From Fratercula arctica (lineage: Eukaryota > Chordata > Aves > Charadriiformes > Alcidae): a DNA stretch of 64,000 nt. The translations under genes were made by a program, and so were the position numbers. Under the pieces are notes generated by a model. It ran no database searches, was not told the DNA's origin, and worked only from the letters and a program-made list of their open reading frames with translations. This document shows, one piece after another, positions 49,020 through 60,100 of this stretch. The DNA lies in contig CANTUZ010000024.1 in NCBI GenBank assembly GCA_947846985.1, positions 1,903,046-1,967,045 of the forward strand, read 5' to 3'. Numbering within the stretch: position 1 is the first letter of the stretch; each line of letters opens with the position of its first letter.

Positions 49020-49230
49020 ATGGCGGGGACGGCGCGCGTGCTGGTGCACGTGAGGCGGGGCGGGGCGGGGGCGCCCGCGCGCTTCGGGCAGGTACCGGGC
49101 GGGGGGGGGGGTGAGTGTGCAAGGGGGGGGGTGAGTGTGCAAGGGGGGGGGGGGGGGGGGGCACAATGGCCGCACACGAGTGGGCACGGGGGGGAGGGGG
49201 GGCCGTGCGGACACCCGCGTGTTCAAGGAG

Positions 49231-49264
<34 letters not shown>

Positions 49265-52250
49265 TGCGATGCCGTCATGGTGGCCACGGCAGTAGCCAGC
49301 GTGGTGGTGGCCGTTACACTGCCATGGCAGTGGCCAGCGTGGTGCCATCGCAGTGGTCATCATACCAGCACAGTGGCCGTTGTGATGGCCAGCACGGTGC
49401 CAACGTGGTGGGCAGTGCAGCGCCATGGTAGTGGCCGTCATGGTGCCATGGCAGTGGCTAGAGCAGTGGCCATGGTGGTTGCCGTGATGATGCCATGGTG
49501 GTGGCCATCACGGGGCCATCACAGTGCCCATCATAGCGCCATGGCAGTGGCTATGGCAGTGGCAACCGTGGTGCCATGGCGGTGGCATGGCAGTAGCCAT
49601 CATGGTGCCACGGTGGTGGCCCCTGTGGTGCCATGGCAGTGGCCATGTTGGTTGCCATCACGGTGGCTACAGCAGTGGCCATGGTGGTTGCCATCATGAT
49701 GCCATGGTGGTGGCCATGTTGGTTGTCATCATGGGGCCATGGTGGTGGCTATGGCAGTGGCCACGTTGGTTGCCATCACGGTGGCTACAGCAGCGGCCAT
49801 GGTGGTTGCCATCATGATGCCATGGTGGTGGCCATGTTGGTTGTCATCATGGTGCCATGTTGGTTGCCATCACGGTGGCTACAGCAGTGGCCATGGTGGT
49901 TGCCATCATGATGCCATGGTGGTGGCCATGTTGGTTGTCATCATGGTGCCATGGTGGTGGCTATGGCAGTGGCCATGTTGGTTGCCATCACGGTGGCTAC
50001 AGCAGTGGCCATGGTGGTTGCCATCATGGTGCCATGGTGGTGGCAGTGGCCATGTTGGTTGCCATCACGGTGGCTACAGCAGTGGCCATGGTGGTTGCCA
50101 TCATGGTGCCATGGTGGTGGCAGTGGCCATGTTGGTTGCCATCACGGTGGCTACAGCAGTGGCCATGGTGGTTGCCATCGCGGTGGCAGGGTAGTGCCAT
50201 GGTGGTGGCCACGTCCTGCCGGCGCTGCCCTCTCCGTCCCCCCGCAGAGCGTCACCGGCACCTTCTGCCCGGCGCGGGAGGACGTGGCCGTGGTGAGCTG
50301 CGGGCTGGACCACGGCCGCTTCCTCCTCTCAGACGTGGCCTTCCCCAGCTCCACCCCCGCCCTCCTCAAGGTGGGTCACCCCCCGCCTGTCCCCCGGTGC
50401 CACCGCCCTGTCGTGTCCCCCCCCCCGCCGTCCCCTCACGTCCCCTCTCCCCACAGCGACCCTCCTTCTGCCCCGCCAAGCTCCTGGGGGAGCGGGGGGC
50501 CGCGGCCATCCCGGCCGAGCTGCGGGGCCGGGGGGTGGCAGCGGGGGTGGCCGTGCTGCTGCGGGCCAGCACTGGCCACATCCTGCTCACCCGCCGCGCC
50601 CCCACCCTCAGCATCTTCCCCGGCCTCTGGGTGCCGCCCGGTGAGTCCCTGAGAGGGGGGGACACGGTGCGGGGGGGGGGGGGGGGCGGCTGGTTCCTTT
50701 GGGGTGTCCCTCACCCACTCTCCCTCCTCGCAGGTGGGCACGTGGAGCCGGGTGAAGAGGTGAGGGGACAAGTGGGGACAATGTGACAGGGAGAGGGTGA
50801 GTCGGGGGGGGGGTGCAACCTTAAACACACACCCCCCCCCCCCCGTTTTCTCCTCGGGCGAAGCTGCTGGATGTGGGGCTGCGGGAGCTGGAGGAGGAGA
50901 CGGGGCTGCGCCTGGAAGCGGGGACCTTCTCCTGGAGGATGCTCGGCCTCTGGGAGGTAACGGCCTCCCCGGGGGGCACTCAGCACCCCTGGGGGTAGCC
51001 CTGGGGCTGGGGGGGTCCCCGGGGTCCCCTCCCGTACGCAAGCCCCCGTCCCCACAGTCCATCTACCCGCCCATGCTGAGCCGGGGGCTGCCGCGCCGCC
51101 ACCACATCGTCACCTACCTGCTGCTGCTCTGCCAGGAGCCACACCAGCAGCTGGAGGTGAGCACGGGGTTGGGGACAATGTCCCAGTGTGGCCCTGGGAG
51201 GGTGGAGAAGATGCCTCTGCCAAGTGCCAGGTTGGGGACAACATCCAGGTGTGTCCTCTGGGGGTTGGTCCCTCTCCTGAGCATCCTCGTTGGGGACAAT
51301 GTCCCAGTGTGTCCCCACGGGGGAATCCCTCTGCCAAGTGCCAGGTTGGGGACAACATCCAGATGTGCCCCCGGGGGTTGGTCCCTCTCCTGAGCATCCT
51401 CGTTGGGGACAATGTCCCAGTGTGTCCCCACGGGGGAATCCCTCTGCCAAGTGCCAGGTTGGGGACAACATCCAGGTGTGTCTCCCGGGGGTTGGTCCCT
51501 CTCCTGAGCATCCTCGTTGGGGACATCATCCTGGTGTGTCCCTATAGGGGGGGATCTCTCTGCTAAGTGCCGAGTTGGGGACATTGTCCCAATGTGACCT
51601 CAGGGTTGATCCCTCGCCTGAGTGCCAGGTTTGGGGACATTGTCCCGCTGTCTCCCTGGGGGGTCATCTCTCTGCCAAGTGCCGGGTTGGGGACAATGTC
51701 CCAGTGTGTCCTTGGGGGTGATCCCTCTCCTGAGCACTGGGTTGGGGACAATATCCCGGTGTGTCCCCGGGGTCGGTCCCTCCCCTGAGCGCCAGGCCGG
51801 GGTCCAGGCCAGGATGCGTCCCAGCGAGAGCGAGGTGAGCGCCTACGCCTGGCTGGAGCCCCCCGTCCTGGAGGCCATCGCAGCCACGGAGGACGGAGCC
51901 CAGACTTTGGGCAACGTCCCCAGCGAGCTGCCGGCCACCGTCAGGTGAGGACAGGGATGCTGGGGCAGTAAGAAAGGGGGTGCAGACCCCCAGGACCCCT
52001 GCGGCCCTGTCCCTAATCGCTTTCGGTCCCTCTCAGCATCACGGAGGTGAGCGGTGGCTCCTCCAGCACCACCCAGCTCCCCACCGCCACCCTCCTGAAC
52101 ACAGCACCGGCCGAAGGGGAGGACGTGGAGCGGGTCAGCACCGGCACCAAGTTCGCCCTTCGGCTCTGCCTGGAGGCCCTCGGGGAGCGGGGACAGGTCC
52201 AGCCCTCGGGTGGCGTCACCCCACTCCCGTGTCCCCACAGAAGGGAATAA
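49020..52250 (+). CDS. NUDT17: Nudix hydrolase 17
   Basis: Predicted Nudix-family hydrolase of nucleoside diphosphate-linked or acyl-CoA-type substrates; the physiological substrate is not established by sequence. Eight exons join in phase to 315 aa (human 328): 49020-49091, 50248-50370, 50457-50640, 50734-50759, 50864-50956, 51058-51156, 51808-51944, 52037-52250. The Nudix box G-x5-E-x7-REL-x-EE-x-GL is intact and is split between exons 4 and 5 (GGHVEPGE / [16 protein letters not shown]). The [11 protein letters not shown] segment near the C terminus also matches NUDT17. The exon 5 acceptor is unusual (GCGAAG) but required by frame and homology. The stop codon lies inside an AATAAA. Tandem with POLR3C and tail to tail with PIAS3. 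Confidence 0.95.
49270..50205. repeat. NUDT17 intron 1 minisatellite
   Basis: Nearly fills intron 1. Modules such as CAGTGGCCATGTTGGTTGCC, ATCACGGTGGCTACAGCAGT and ATCATGGTGCCATGGTGGTG recur in blocks of about 77, 93 and 118 bp. The 5' part is more diverged. A G run (about 49232-49261) and GTGAGTGTGCAA repeats precede it. Confidence 0.92.
51160..51790. repeat. NUDT17 intron 6 minisatellite, about 112-bp unit
   Basis: Copies of a roughly 112-bp unit made of two related halves sharing GTTGGGGACAATGTCCCAGT; the GAGCATCCTCGTTGGGGACA part recurs near 51280, 51391 and 51504. The inner GGGGACAATGTCCC is nearly palindromic. Confidence 0.9.
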
Positions 52251-52251
52251 A
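52246..52251 (+). terminator. NUDT17: NUDT17 poly(A) signal overlapping the stop codon
   Basis: AATAAA at 52246-52251 contains the in-frame TAA stop (52248-52250). If used, the 3' UTR would be only about 15-30 nt. Confidence 0.6.
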
Positions 52252-52975
52252 GTTCCTGCCCATGGGGACCAGAGTCCGCGTTGGAGTGGGACGGGGCAGG
52301 GGGGGTCTCGGGTGGTGGGGAGGGGAGCAGGAAGGTGGGCACAGAGTCTGCCTGCCACGGGAAGGGCAAGGAGGGGACAGCGAGGTGGCGCGGGGCAGGG
52401 ACACAGCTCAGGGGATCAGCACCCATGAGCTGACTGGGCTTAGGGTGGACTCTGTGTGTTACAGAAGCTGCTCCGAGGGGTCGGGCGGCTCGGTACGGAG
52501 CGGGGTGCGTGTGCCCAGGCTGCCAGCACGTCACTCTGCGGGGGTGGCAGGAGACGTATTGTCCCCCTGGCAGTACCTGGAGCGGAACCGCTGGGTGTGC
52601 TGGGGCGCAGGGTGCCGTGCCGGGGTGCAGGGTGCCGTGCCGGGGCGCAGGGTGCCGTGCCGGGGCGCAGGGTGCCTCGCCGGGCACGTCTCGCTGCGGG
52701 GAAAGCAGAGGACAGTTAGGGGGACGTGGGTGAGCCCAGCCCGTGGCGAGCCAGCCCCGCAGCTGGGTGTGATCCCCTGGGGAAGGAATCACCTCCCACG
52801 GGGGATTCCAGGAATCCACAGGTTCAGAAACTTCCAGGAACCCAAGGCTAAGATCCCAGCACCCTCCTGGGTGCCCCCAGCTCCTGCACTTCACGCCGCA
52901 GCAGCAGCGGGGGTTTGGCTCCTGCTAAACAGGAGCAGCTCCCCGTGCCCGGGCACCGCGCGGCTCGGCGGATCC
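52251..52975. other. NUDT17 to PIAS3 convergent intergenic stretch
   Basis: Tail-to-tail spacer. It includes a short 20-bp tandem repeat (GGGGCGCAGGGTGCCGTGCC, about four copies at 52601-52680). A TTACAG followed by an open stretch at 52466 could be an alternative 3' exon, but nothing in it is recognisable. Confidence 0.5.
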
Positions 52976-52992
52976 TCACAGCATTTCACACT

Positions 52993-52998
52993 TTTATT
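52993..52998 (-). terminator. PIAS3: PIAS3 poly(A) signal
   Basis: Minus-strand AATAAA that would end a PIAS3 3' UTR of about 1.2 kb (54178 down to about 52975). Confidence 0.7.
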
Positions 52999-54178
52999 GC
53001 ATTGAAATATTTACTGCGGTTAACGATACAATAGGAAACGGTCCAAGCGGAATACCGTGCGCTGCTCCCCCTTCCCGACGCCGCTCTGAATTTCGGGGAA
53101 GGAGCTAAAAAGGTGCTAAAAGAAAGAAAAAAAAAAAAAAAAAAAAAAATGTTGCTACATGTGGTACCTCTCAGCGAGTCGCAATGCACCGCCCCGCGCC
53201 GCAGGAACCGGGATGAGCTTGAGCTTGGCGGCAGGGAACAAGCCGGTCTGGACACTCACAAAGCCGCGAGTACATCGCTGTAGAGGTTACAAACTAAAGT
53301 ATACGTTTAAATACATAAATAATTTGTGCAATGGGCGATTCGCTGTCCCCAGAGACGCCGCAACCTTCATTTAGTCCTCGCGTAGATACAGAAATGGGGA
53401 AATCTTTGGAGTTTTGTATGTACAAAAGCTGCAACTGAAAATATAGATCATCTATTTGTTCTCTGTACAGGTCTGCGCTGGAAATATTTAAAAGGAGGAA
53501 AACAAATTACATTTTCTTTTAAAAAATACATCGTAAATACAACCGCGAGCGCGCTGTCGCTGGAGGGACAGGCAGGAGGCGGCAGCGTGCTCGGGGCACC
53601 CGCCGCCTCCTCCCGGGTCCCCCACTTCCCCCCATCCTCCTCCAACGCAGCCCCGCGTCCCTCGGCTCTCCCCCCGCCGCCTTCCGTTAGAAATGAGGAA
53701 CGATTTCCCGGGGTGGGGGGGCTCAGGAGGGGGTCCCGGCCTCGCCTGGGAGGGCCCATGGGGGCTCCGGGGCAGAGCGGGTGGCTCGTTCCCCTCCCCA
53801 GCTCTTTGATAGCTGTTAGCAGAATCCTACATGATATAAAAGGTTTTAAATAAAATACTTCGCTAAAGTCAGGGGGTTTGGTGACGCCCCTCTCAGAAAC
53901 AGGCACTCCCCAGCCCACATCCCAGCGCGCGAGCACAGATACAGCCGTGGGATGCATCCAGAAGACTGGAAACCCCCCCCCAGCAAGGCCTGGGGGCTGC
54001 GCAGGGGGAGACGGCCTCCATGGAGAGAGGAGAGACACAACCCAACAGTGCTCGGTCGGGTCCTTCCAGCCCCGGGACAGGGAAGCGAATCCAACAGGGA
54101 ATCTGCCCTCCTCTCCCAATCCTACGGGGAATCTGTCTCCCATCCCTGGGAGAGGGAGTAACAGCCATCGGTGTGGGC

Positions 54179-57100
54179 TCAGTCCAGGGAAATGATGTCT
54201 GGCCGGCAGCCTGGGAGCGCCGCGGTGCTACTGATTGTGCCGTTGTGCCCGTGGCTCTCTCGCAGGGCGCTGGTGGAGACGATGCTGCTGATGCGGCCGC
54301 CGGCCGGGCTGACGGCGCTGTGAGATCCTGCCATCACGGGGCCCAGGGGATTCATGTTTAGGAAGTGGCCAGACGTGCCTCTGTACTGGAAGAAATGGCC
54401 GAGCGCGTCCTGCTCGTCCAGGGAGGTGATGACGGACGGGCTGTAATGCTGCCGAGCGAAGGAAAACCCCCCATCAGCTCACAGTGCCCACAGAACCCCG
54501 GCCCCGGTCCCACGCAGGCGCCCACAGAGAGGAGGGGTCGCGCAGGGACCCCTCCCAGAGCTCCCTGGGTACATGTACCAGTTTACCAAGACTGGTCCTG
54601 AGCCACCAGCACCCGCTGCCTCCTGCGGCGCCACCGGCTGCGAGCGTGGGCTTCAGGGGTGCCAACAGCAGAGGAGACACGCGGCAGCAGCAAGGAACAA
54701 AGCGCAGCACAGAAAAAGAAGACGGAGCCCACAGCGAGCACCCTGAAAAGCCGCATGTGCGGGATCCATGCCCTGCACCGAGCTCCCTCCACACCGCGTG
54801 GACGGAACAAGTCAGCTCCCAGCGACTGCCACCAAATCCCTCCGCTTTCCACCTACGTCCGTGTGGATCCAGCCGCGGAAAAGCAAAATCCTTCCACCCC
54901 CAAGCCCTTGGCAATTCTAAATTTGCCTTAGCGAGGCACTCAAGAAAGTAGATAACTGTGAAAGAAGAGAGGTGCTGGGCAAGACACAAAGTGTCTCCCT
55001 GCGGTGTCGGGCGATGCCCGTGGGACCGCAAAGCTGGCACCCCCACTGCCGGCCTACAACAGTTCTCAGAGAGGAGGAGGAGGACGGAGGAGGAGGAAGG
55101 TTGGCTGAGTGGAGAGGGATGTGTTTGCCAGTCCGCAGATTTAGCAAAGAGAAAAGAAAAACAAAAACGAAACAAACAAACAAAAAAAAAAAACCCCAAA
55201 ACCTACCTGATTTTCGCTTTGAAGGAAGGAAAACAAATCCAGACCTAGAAAAACAGAAAGGGGAAAAAATAAATCTCTTGACAGTAAATAGACTTCTGGC
55301 AGGAAGGGGAGCCAAACCCTAACGCAGAGGCAGCAGCAGATGGGTTCAGGCTGCTTCCAAGTACCAGATACCTCAGTATCGTCATCACACCCTCCTGCCC
55401 TGTTCCTACAGCCCCTCTGTAACCCAGCGCGCGGCCTCGGCACCCGAAACAGCACAGGACGGATGGAATTTCACTTCTCCAGAGCTGTCGTGTGGCCTGG
55501 CACCAAACCCAAGTGGCAGCAAAGCTCAGCAAAGCGCCAAGGGCTGGCTGAGCACAGCCCCAACCCCGCTGGTGACGCCGTGACGCTTCAAACCGCCCGA
55601 CAAAAGGGTACGGACCAAACCAACTCCAGCAGATGACAACTGTGCCCGTGCCAAATGGGGCGCGAGGGATGCGTGAGCTGCACACAGGACTTGAGAGTAT
55701 TTCCAGGTCTCACTGCTGACCGCACAGGCAGACTCAAGCCCGTCACCTCCTCCCTGCCTGTAAAACTGGGTTTTTAACACAAGTGAGGCTTAAATAACCC
55801 ATGAAGCACATGGGGATCCCCCCACCAGTGGGTTCCTGGGAATGGTTTGTTATTTACTACACGGTCACGGACCCCAGCCTCTCTCTCTCCTTCTGCTGGG
55901 TCAGGACACATAACCCATCTCCCACCCGGCCAGCCAGCGCCCAAGAAAGGGAGTCACAGCCTCGTCGTGTCTCTCGGTGGCCCTGGGACACGCTAACCAA
56001 AACCTGGGTCATTCCTACCTGTGATCTCCGACCAACGCCCAGGTTTCCAGCTATTCTGTCATTCCCGCTCTCACCTGCAGGGCCCCAGGGAAACCCCCCC
56101 CCGGCGTTGCACCCCAGGAGGGAGGTAACTCTAGTTTCCTTCTTCCCCTTTCTGTGTTGGGCCGGTCAACTCTGTCACTCAAAAACACTTGCTGGGATCC
56201 ACAGTAGCCGCCCGGCCAAGAAAAACTCCGCATGTGAGCGACCCAAAGGCCCCCGTAGCTCAGTGGGAAGAGAGACCAGGGCACTGGCTGTTCCAGCCAG
56301 CTCCTCAGTCTGGTAAACTGGTACAACTGTGCGCATTTGGTAACTGCTGCCAGAGGCTTTTGTTGTTACCTTGAAGCTCTGAAGGCACCTGGTAGGAGGG
56401 ATGGTAGTCAGGAATGGGGAGGTTGGAGAGATAGTCGCTGCCGAGAGCTGCCATGGGAGGACTCCGAAGCACGGAAGACGGATGGTGATCAATACTTAAT
56501 ACCCTGAAACACAACACAGGCCCAACGCCCGTTAACAGCAGCAGAACAACACGCTGAGGGTAACATTCCTCCATTGTTTATCAGCAAAAAACCCCAACCT
56601 CGATGCCACCATACCCACAGCAAAAACATTCCCTCCTTCCTCCCCTGTCCCATGGTCCAAGAGGGGCATCCCCTCACCCTGGCCAGGTGTGGGAAGCAGC
56701 AGCGGCGCTTCCCAGGGACAAGCAGACGTGGATCCGGTTACTGCCACGGCATCAGCATTCAGGGAAGGAAGGAAGCAGAGAGCAGGAAGCAAGAGAAGCC
56801 AAAGCCCAGCAGAGCCGGGGGGGGGGGGGTGGGGGGGTGGGTTCCTGTCCTGCCTTACCCCTTGGGCCCAGCTGCCGTCGGAAGAGCCACGCTGGAGACC
56901 GGGCACTGCTTCTTGGCCGGTGGCTCCTCCTCGTCTGACGAGCTCTCCAGGGTCAGATCAATAACCTCCACTTTTTTTTTGCCCTCCGAAGAGTTCTTGC
57001 CCTCAGAGCTCACCGTGTAAAGGGAGGTGGCTGCAGGGGAAAAACCAGCCATCAGCTGCCGAAATGGAGACGAGCAAAACCCCACCACTTCCACGAGCCC

Positions 57101-60100
57101 CGCGATACACTCGGGGCTTCCAAACAGCTCGTACCAAATCCACACCCTGTCCCAGACCAGAAGCATCATCCATCCCCACACTAAGGGTCAGGTCTCCATA
57201 GCCCACCTGGAATTAATGCTGCAGTTTCAAGAGGAACTTGCGTTTTTCTTGATTTTTTTCTAGCCCTTACTCTACAGTGCTGTGCTAAGTGCCAGCCATG
57301 CTCCTGGTATTTCAGTGTGATCCCAAATACCGGCTCCCAGATGGGATCCCAAACGCTCCGAATGTTGTTTTGTAAATGTAAAAATTGTAAGTGTCAACAT
57401 TGCTTTGGCAAAAACAGATCTCCAAAAAAAAAAAAAAAAGAAAAAAAAAAAGAAAAAAAGAGCTGGTGACCGTAGCTCCCATACCCTCGATCCCACTGAA
57501 CGCAGCTGTCTGGCACACCTCCTGGTTCTCCTTCTTCGGCTTCATGGGGCTCCAGGAGCCATCCTCCATGAACTGTATCTCATCGCAGTCCATGCAGGAG
57601 TTCAGGATTTCCATGAACAACCTGCGGGGCGAGAGCACACGCTGGGGAGAGCAAACACCACATGAACTCGTGCATAAACGCACGCAGACGGAGGGCAGAA
57701 ACGACAGGGGACCGAGGGTGCTCAGGTTAAAGGGGTACGAAGAATTACTGCTCTAAAATCTGTGCCAGTATCACCTGCAAATTTAGTTTTACGACGGGGC
57801 TGTTCAACATACACAGGAGGGCTCTGTTCAAACCCCGGTAAGCAGGTTCCCTCGTCACTGCCTCTGCAGAGGCTGCCAGCAAGGCAGCCAAGATTTTGAC
57901 AAAGGCTTCTTGTTCTTTGGGAGAAATCTCTCCAGATTGGAATCAAAGCAGTTTAGGGAATGAAAATCAGATTTTAAGTTATTCGAGGCTGTAACTTGTC
58001 TATATATGCTAGCATTAGAGGATAAGCCTTAAATGAAAAACATTATCCAGGCTAAAGACCGTGTAAGAAGCCAGCTCAGCTCACCCGTCGATTATCAGGT
58101 TGTCATACGGGGCTTTCTTATCGCAGACGGGACAAGTCCAGGTGGGTTTCTTCTCATTCATTTGGAGATAGAGCGCTGCATCGAAGCACTGGAGGTGGGT
58201 GCACGTGATGGCTCGGCAGGGCACGATCAGCCTCATCTTACCCAGCTGGGGGACAAGAAAGAAGAAATGAAGTTGGTTTTGTCCAAACCCGCCTCTCGCA
58301 GCACCAAGTAAAGCCAGCGCTGTCGTTCCATTCATTCCCTTTTCTCCCCTGCCCAGCACTCCAGCACTTTTAACACAAGGTTAAAACTAAACGTCAATGA
58401 AGAATTAACACGCGAGAGAAAACAAGCTTTCCTGAGGGCATTTTTTTGCCTTTTTGTTTTGTTTTTAAGCTCACTTCCACCTCAAACACATGCTAATACT
58501 CAAGGTGAAAGACAAGGATCAGGTCAACAGAAGACATTTTTTGGCGAGGCAGTTTAGGCCAGCGATCTCAGAAGTTTTTTTTTAATGCATGAAAGCAAGC
58601 GGTTCTGCTCGTTATTTAGGAATCCAAGCTGACTTTTGAACAAAAGCAGGGCTGGGGCAGCATTAGCTCTCGTCTCGCTCCAAAGTGTTCCTACGCAAAG
58701 GGAAGGTCAAGCGGGAAGCTGTTCTCAAAGGCCTGTCTGAGCAAAACGAACAAAAATGTAGAAACCTACTGGACACATCAGGGAAACTCGTAAGCTGGTT
58801 GTAGCTATCTCACTGTCAGGATCAGCTGTTAGTTTTTCTTTGACTGAAAGAAGAGGAGGGGAAAAAAGGTCTCCTGTCAACATCCTCCTTCTTTTACACG
58901 CAGAAATACGTACAGACATGATTTATAATTTGCACCACGACACTTATTATCCAAATTACAGGCAGGCAATGCTCATGGCAGCAGACATTTCATTATTACT
59001 ATTAGGCTAACAGCTCCGGCAAGAGTCTCCTTGGCAAGATGCAGCACAGAGACAGTCCCTACCCTAAAGGTTTTAACCCGCCTGTGAAGTGACAGCGCAG
59101 GGGAAACATTTGGTTGTCGGCAACAGCGTATAATTTGAGTGCGAGCAGCAACGGCTGCACTCCCACTGCTGCTCACAGGACCAAGGATTTGGACGTATCA
59201 CCACGGAGATGGGCAGTGATGCGAAGATTTAGAGCCCTGTCGAATGGCATCGCTGAAAAATAATCCGTAATCTTTACAGTCCTCACCTTCCCGGTGAATT
59301 CTCACCAACAGGACCCTGCAAGCGCGTGGGGGCTTGCAAGAAGGGACACACACAAAGGCCTGCGCTGCTAATTCCGACCTGCTCTGTCTCTCCGGGATCA
59401 GGTCAAGCACAGTCACGCTTTCCCAAGATGTACTTACTCAGGGCTCGCGAATGGTCTGGATTCCGGATGCCCTTGGCTCTTAGCTTCTGGAGCAGCGTTA
59501 CCGACGTCAGCTGCTTCACCAGGTACACCGACAGGGAGTAGTTCTGTTGGGGAGAAGTTGACACTGCTCAGACCTAGAAAAACCCACCAGGAAAGGAGAG
59601 GGCTCTCCTGGATCCATCACAGTTCGATGCTGCTGCAAAAACGACCTCGATCCCGCAGAAAATGGCTTTCACCTCACTCACCCTGCCGAACTCCGAGGAC
59701 CAATTCACCACAATCGTGTTGGGGACGGTCGCCGAAAGTCGCGCCAAGGGGGTGATATTGACGGGGCGGCTGGGTCGCTTCGGCTCCGCGCCGTTTTTTG
59801 TGGGTGGGAGATAACCCTGCGAAGAGAGAAAGATCACCCGATATAAAAGAAATCCTCTCCAAGGTGTAAGGCCGCACACAAGAACCTACCAACCCGATTT
59901 CTTTCTGTACCTGCAGATGCTTCCTGTCACACCTGAGAGCTTGTCTGAGAATTCCTCTAAAATCTCAATGCAGTACGTTATTATTCCTCAGTGTCAAGGA
60001 ATTAAGAATAAAGGTTCCCTCTAATATCCTTACGCCGACGAGCGCGCTCGGGCTCGCTTTCATTGCCAGCCAAACCTCTCCCCAAACACAGAGCTGCCAG

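Noticed and set aside
52466..52720. Possible extra NUDT17 exon after TTACAG
   Set aside because: Open frame is short, partly a 20-bp tandem repeat, and matches nothing in the NUDT17 family.
56248..56320. tRNA-like stretch with TAGCTCAGTGGG
   Set aside because: Only an A-box-like motif is present; there is no GGTTCGA-type B box and no cloverleaf-compatible acceptor stem.
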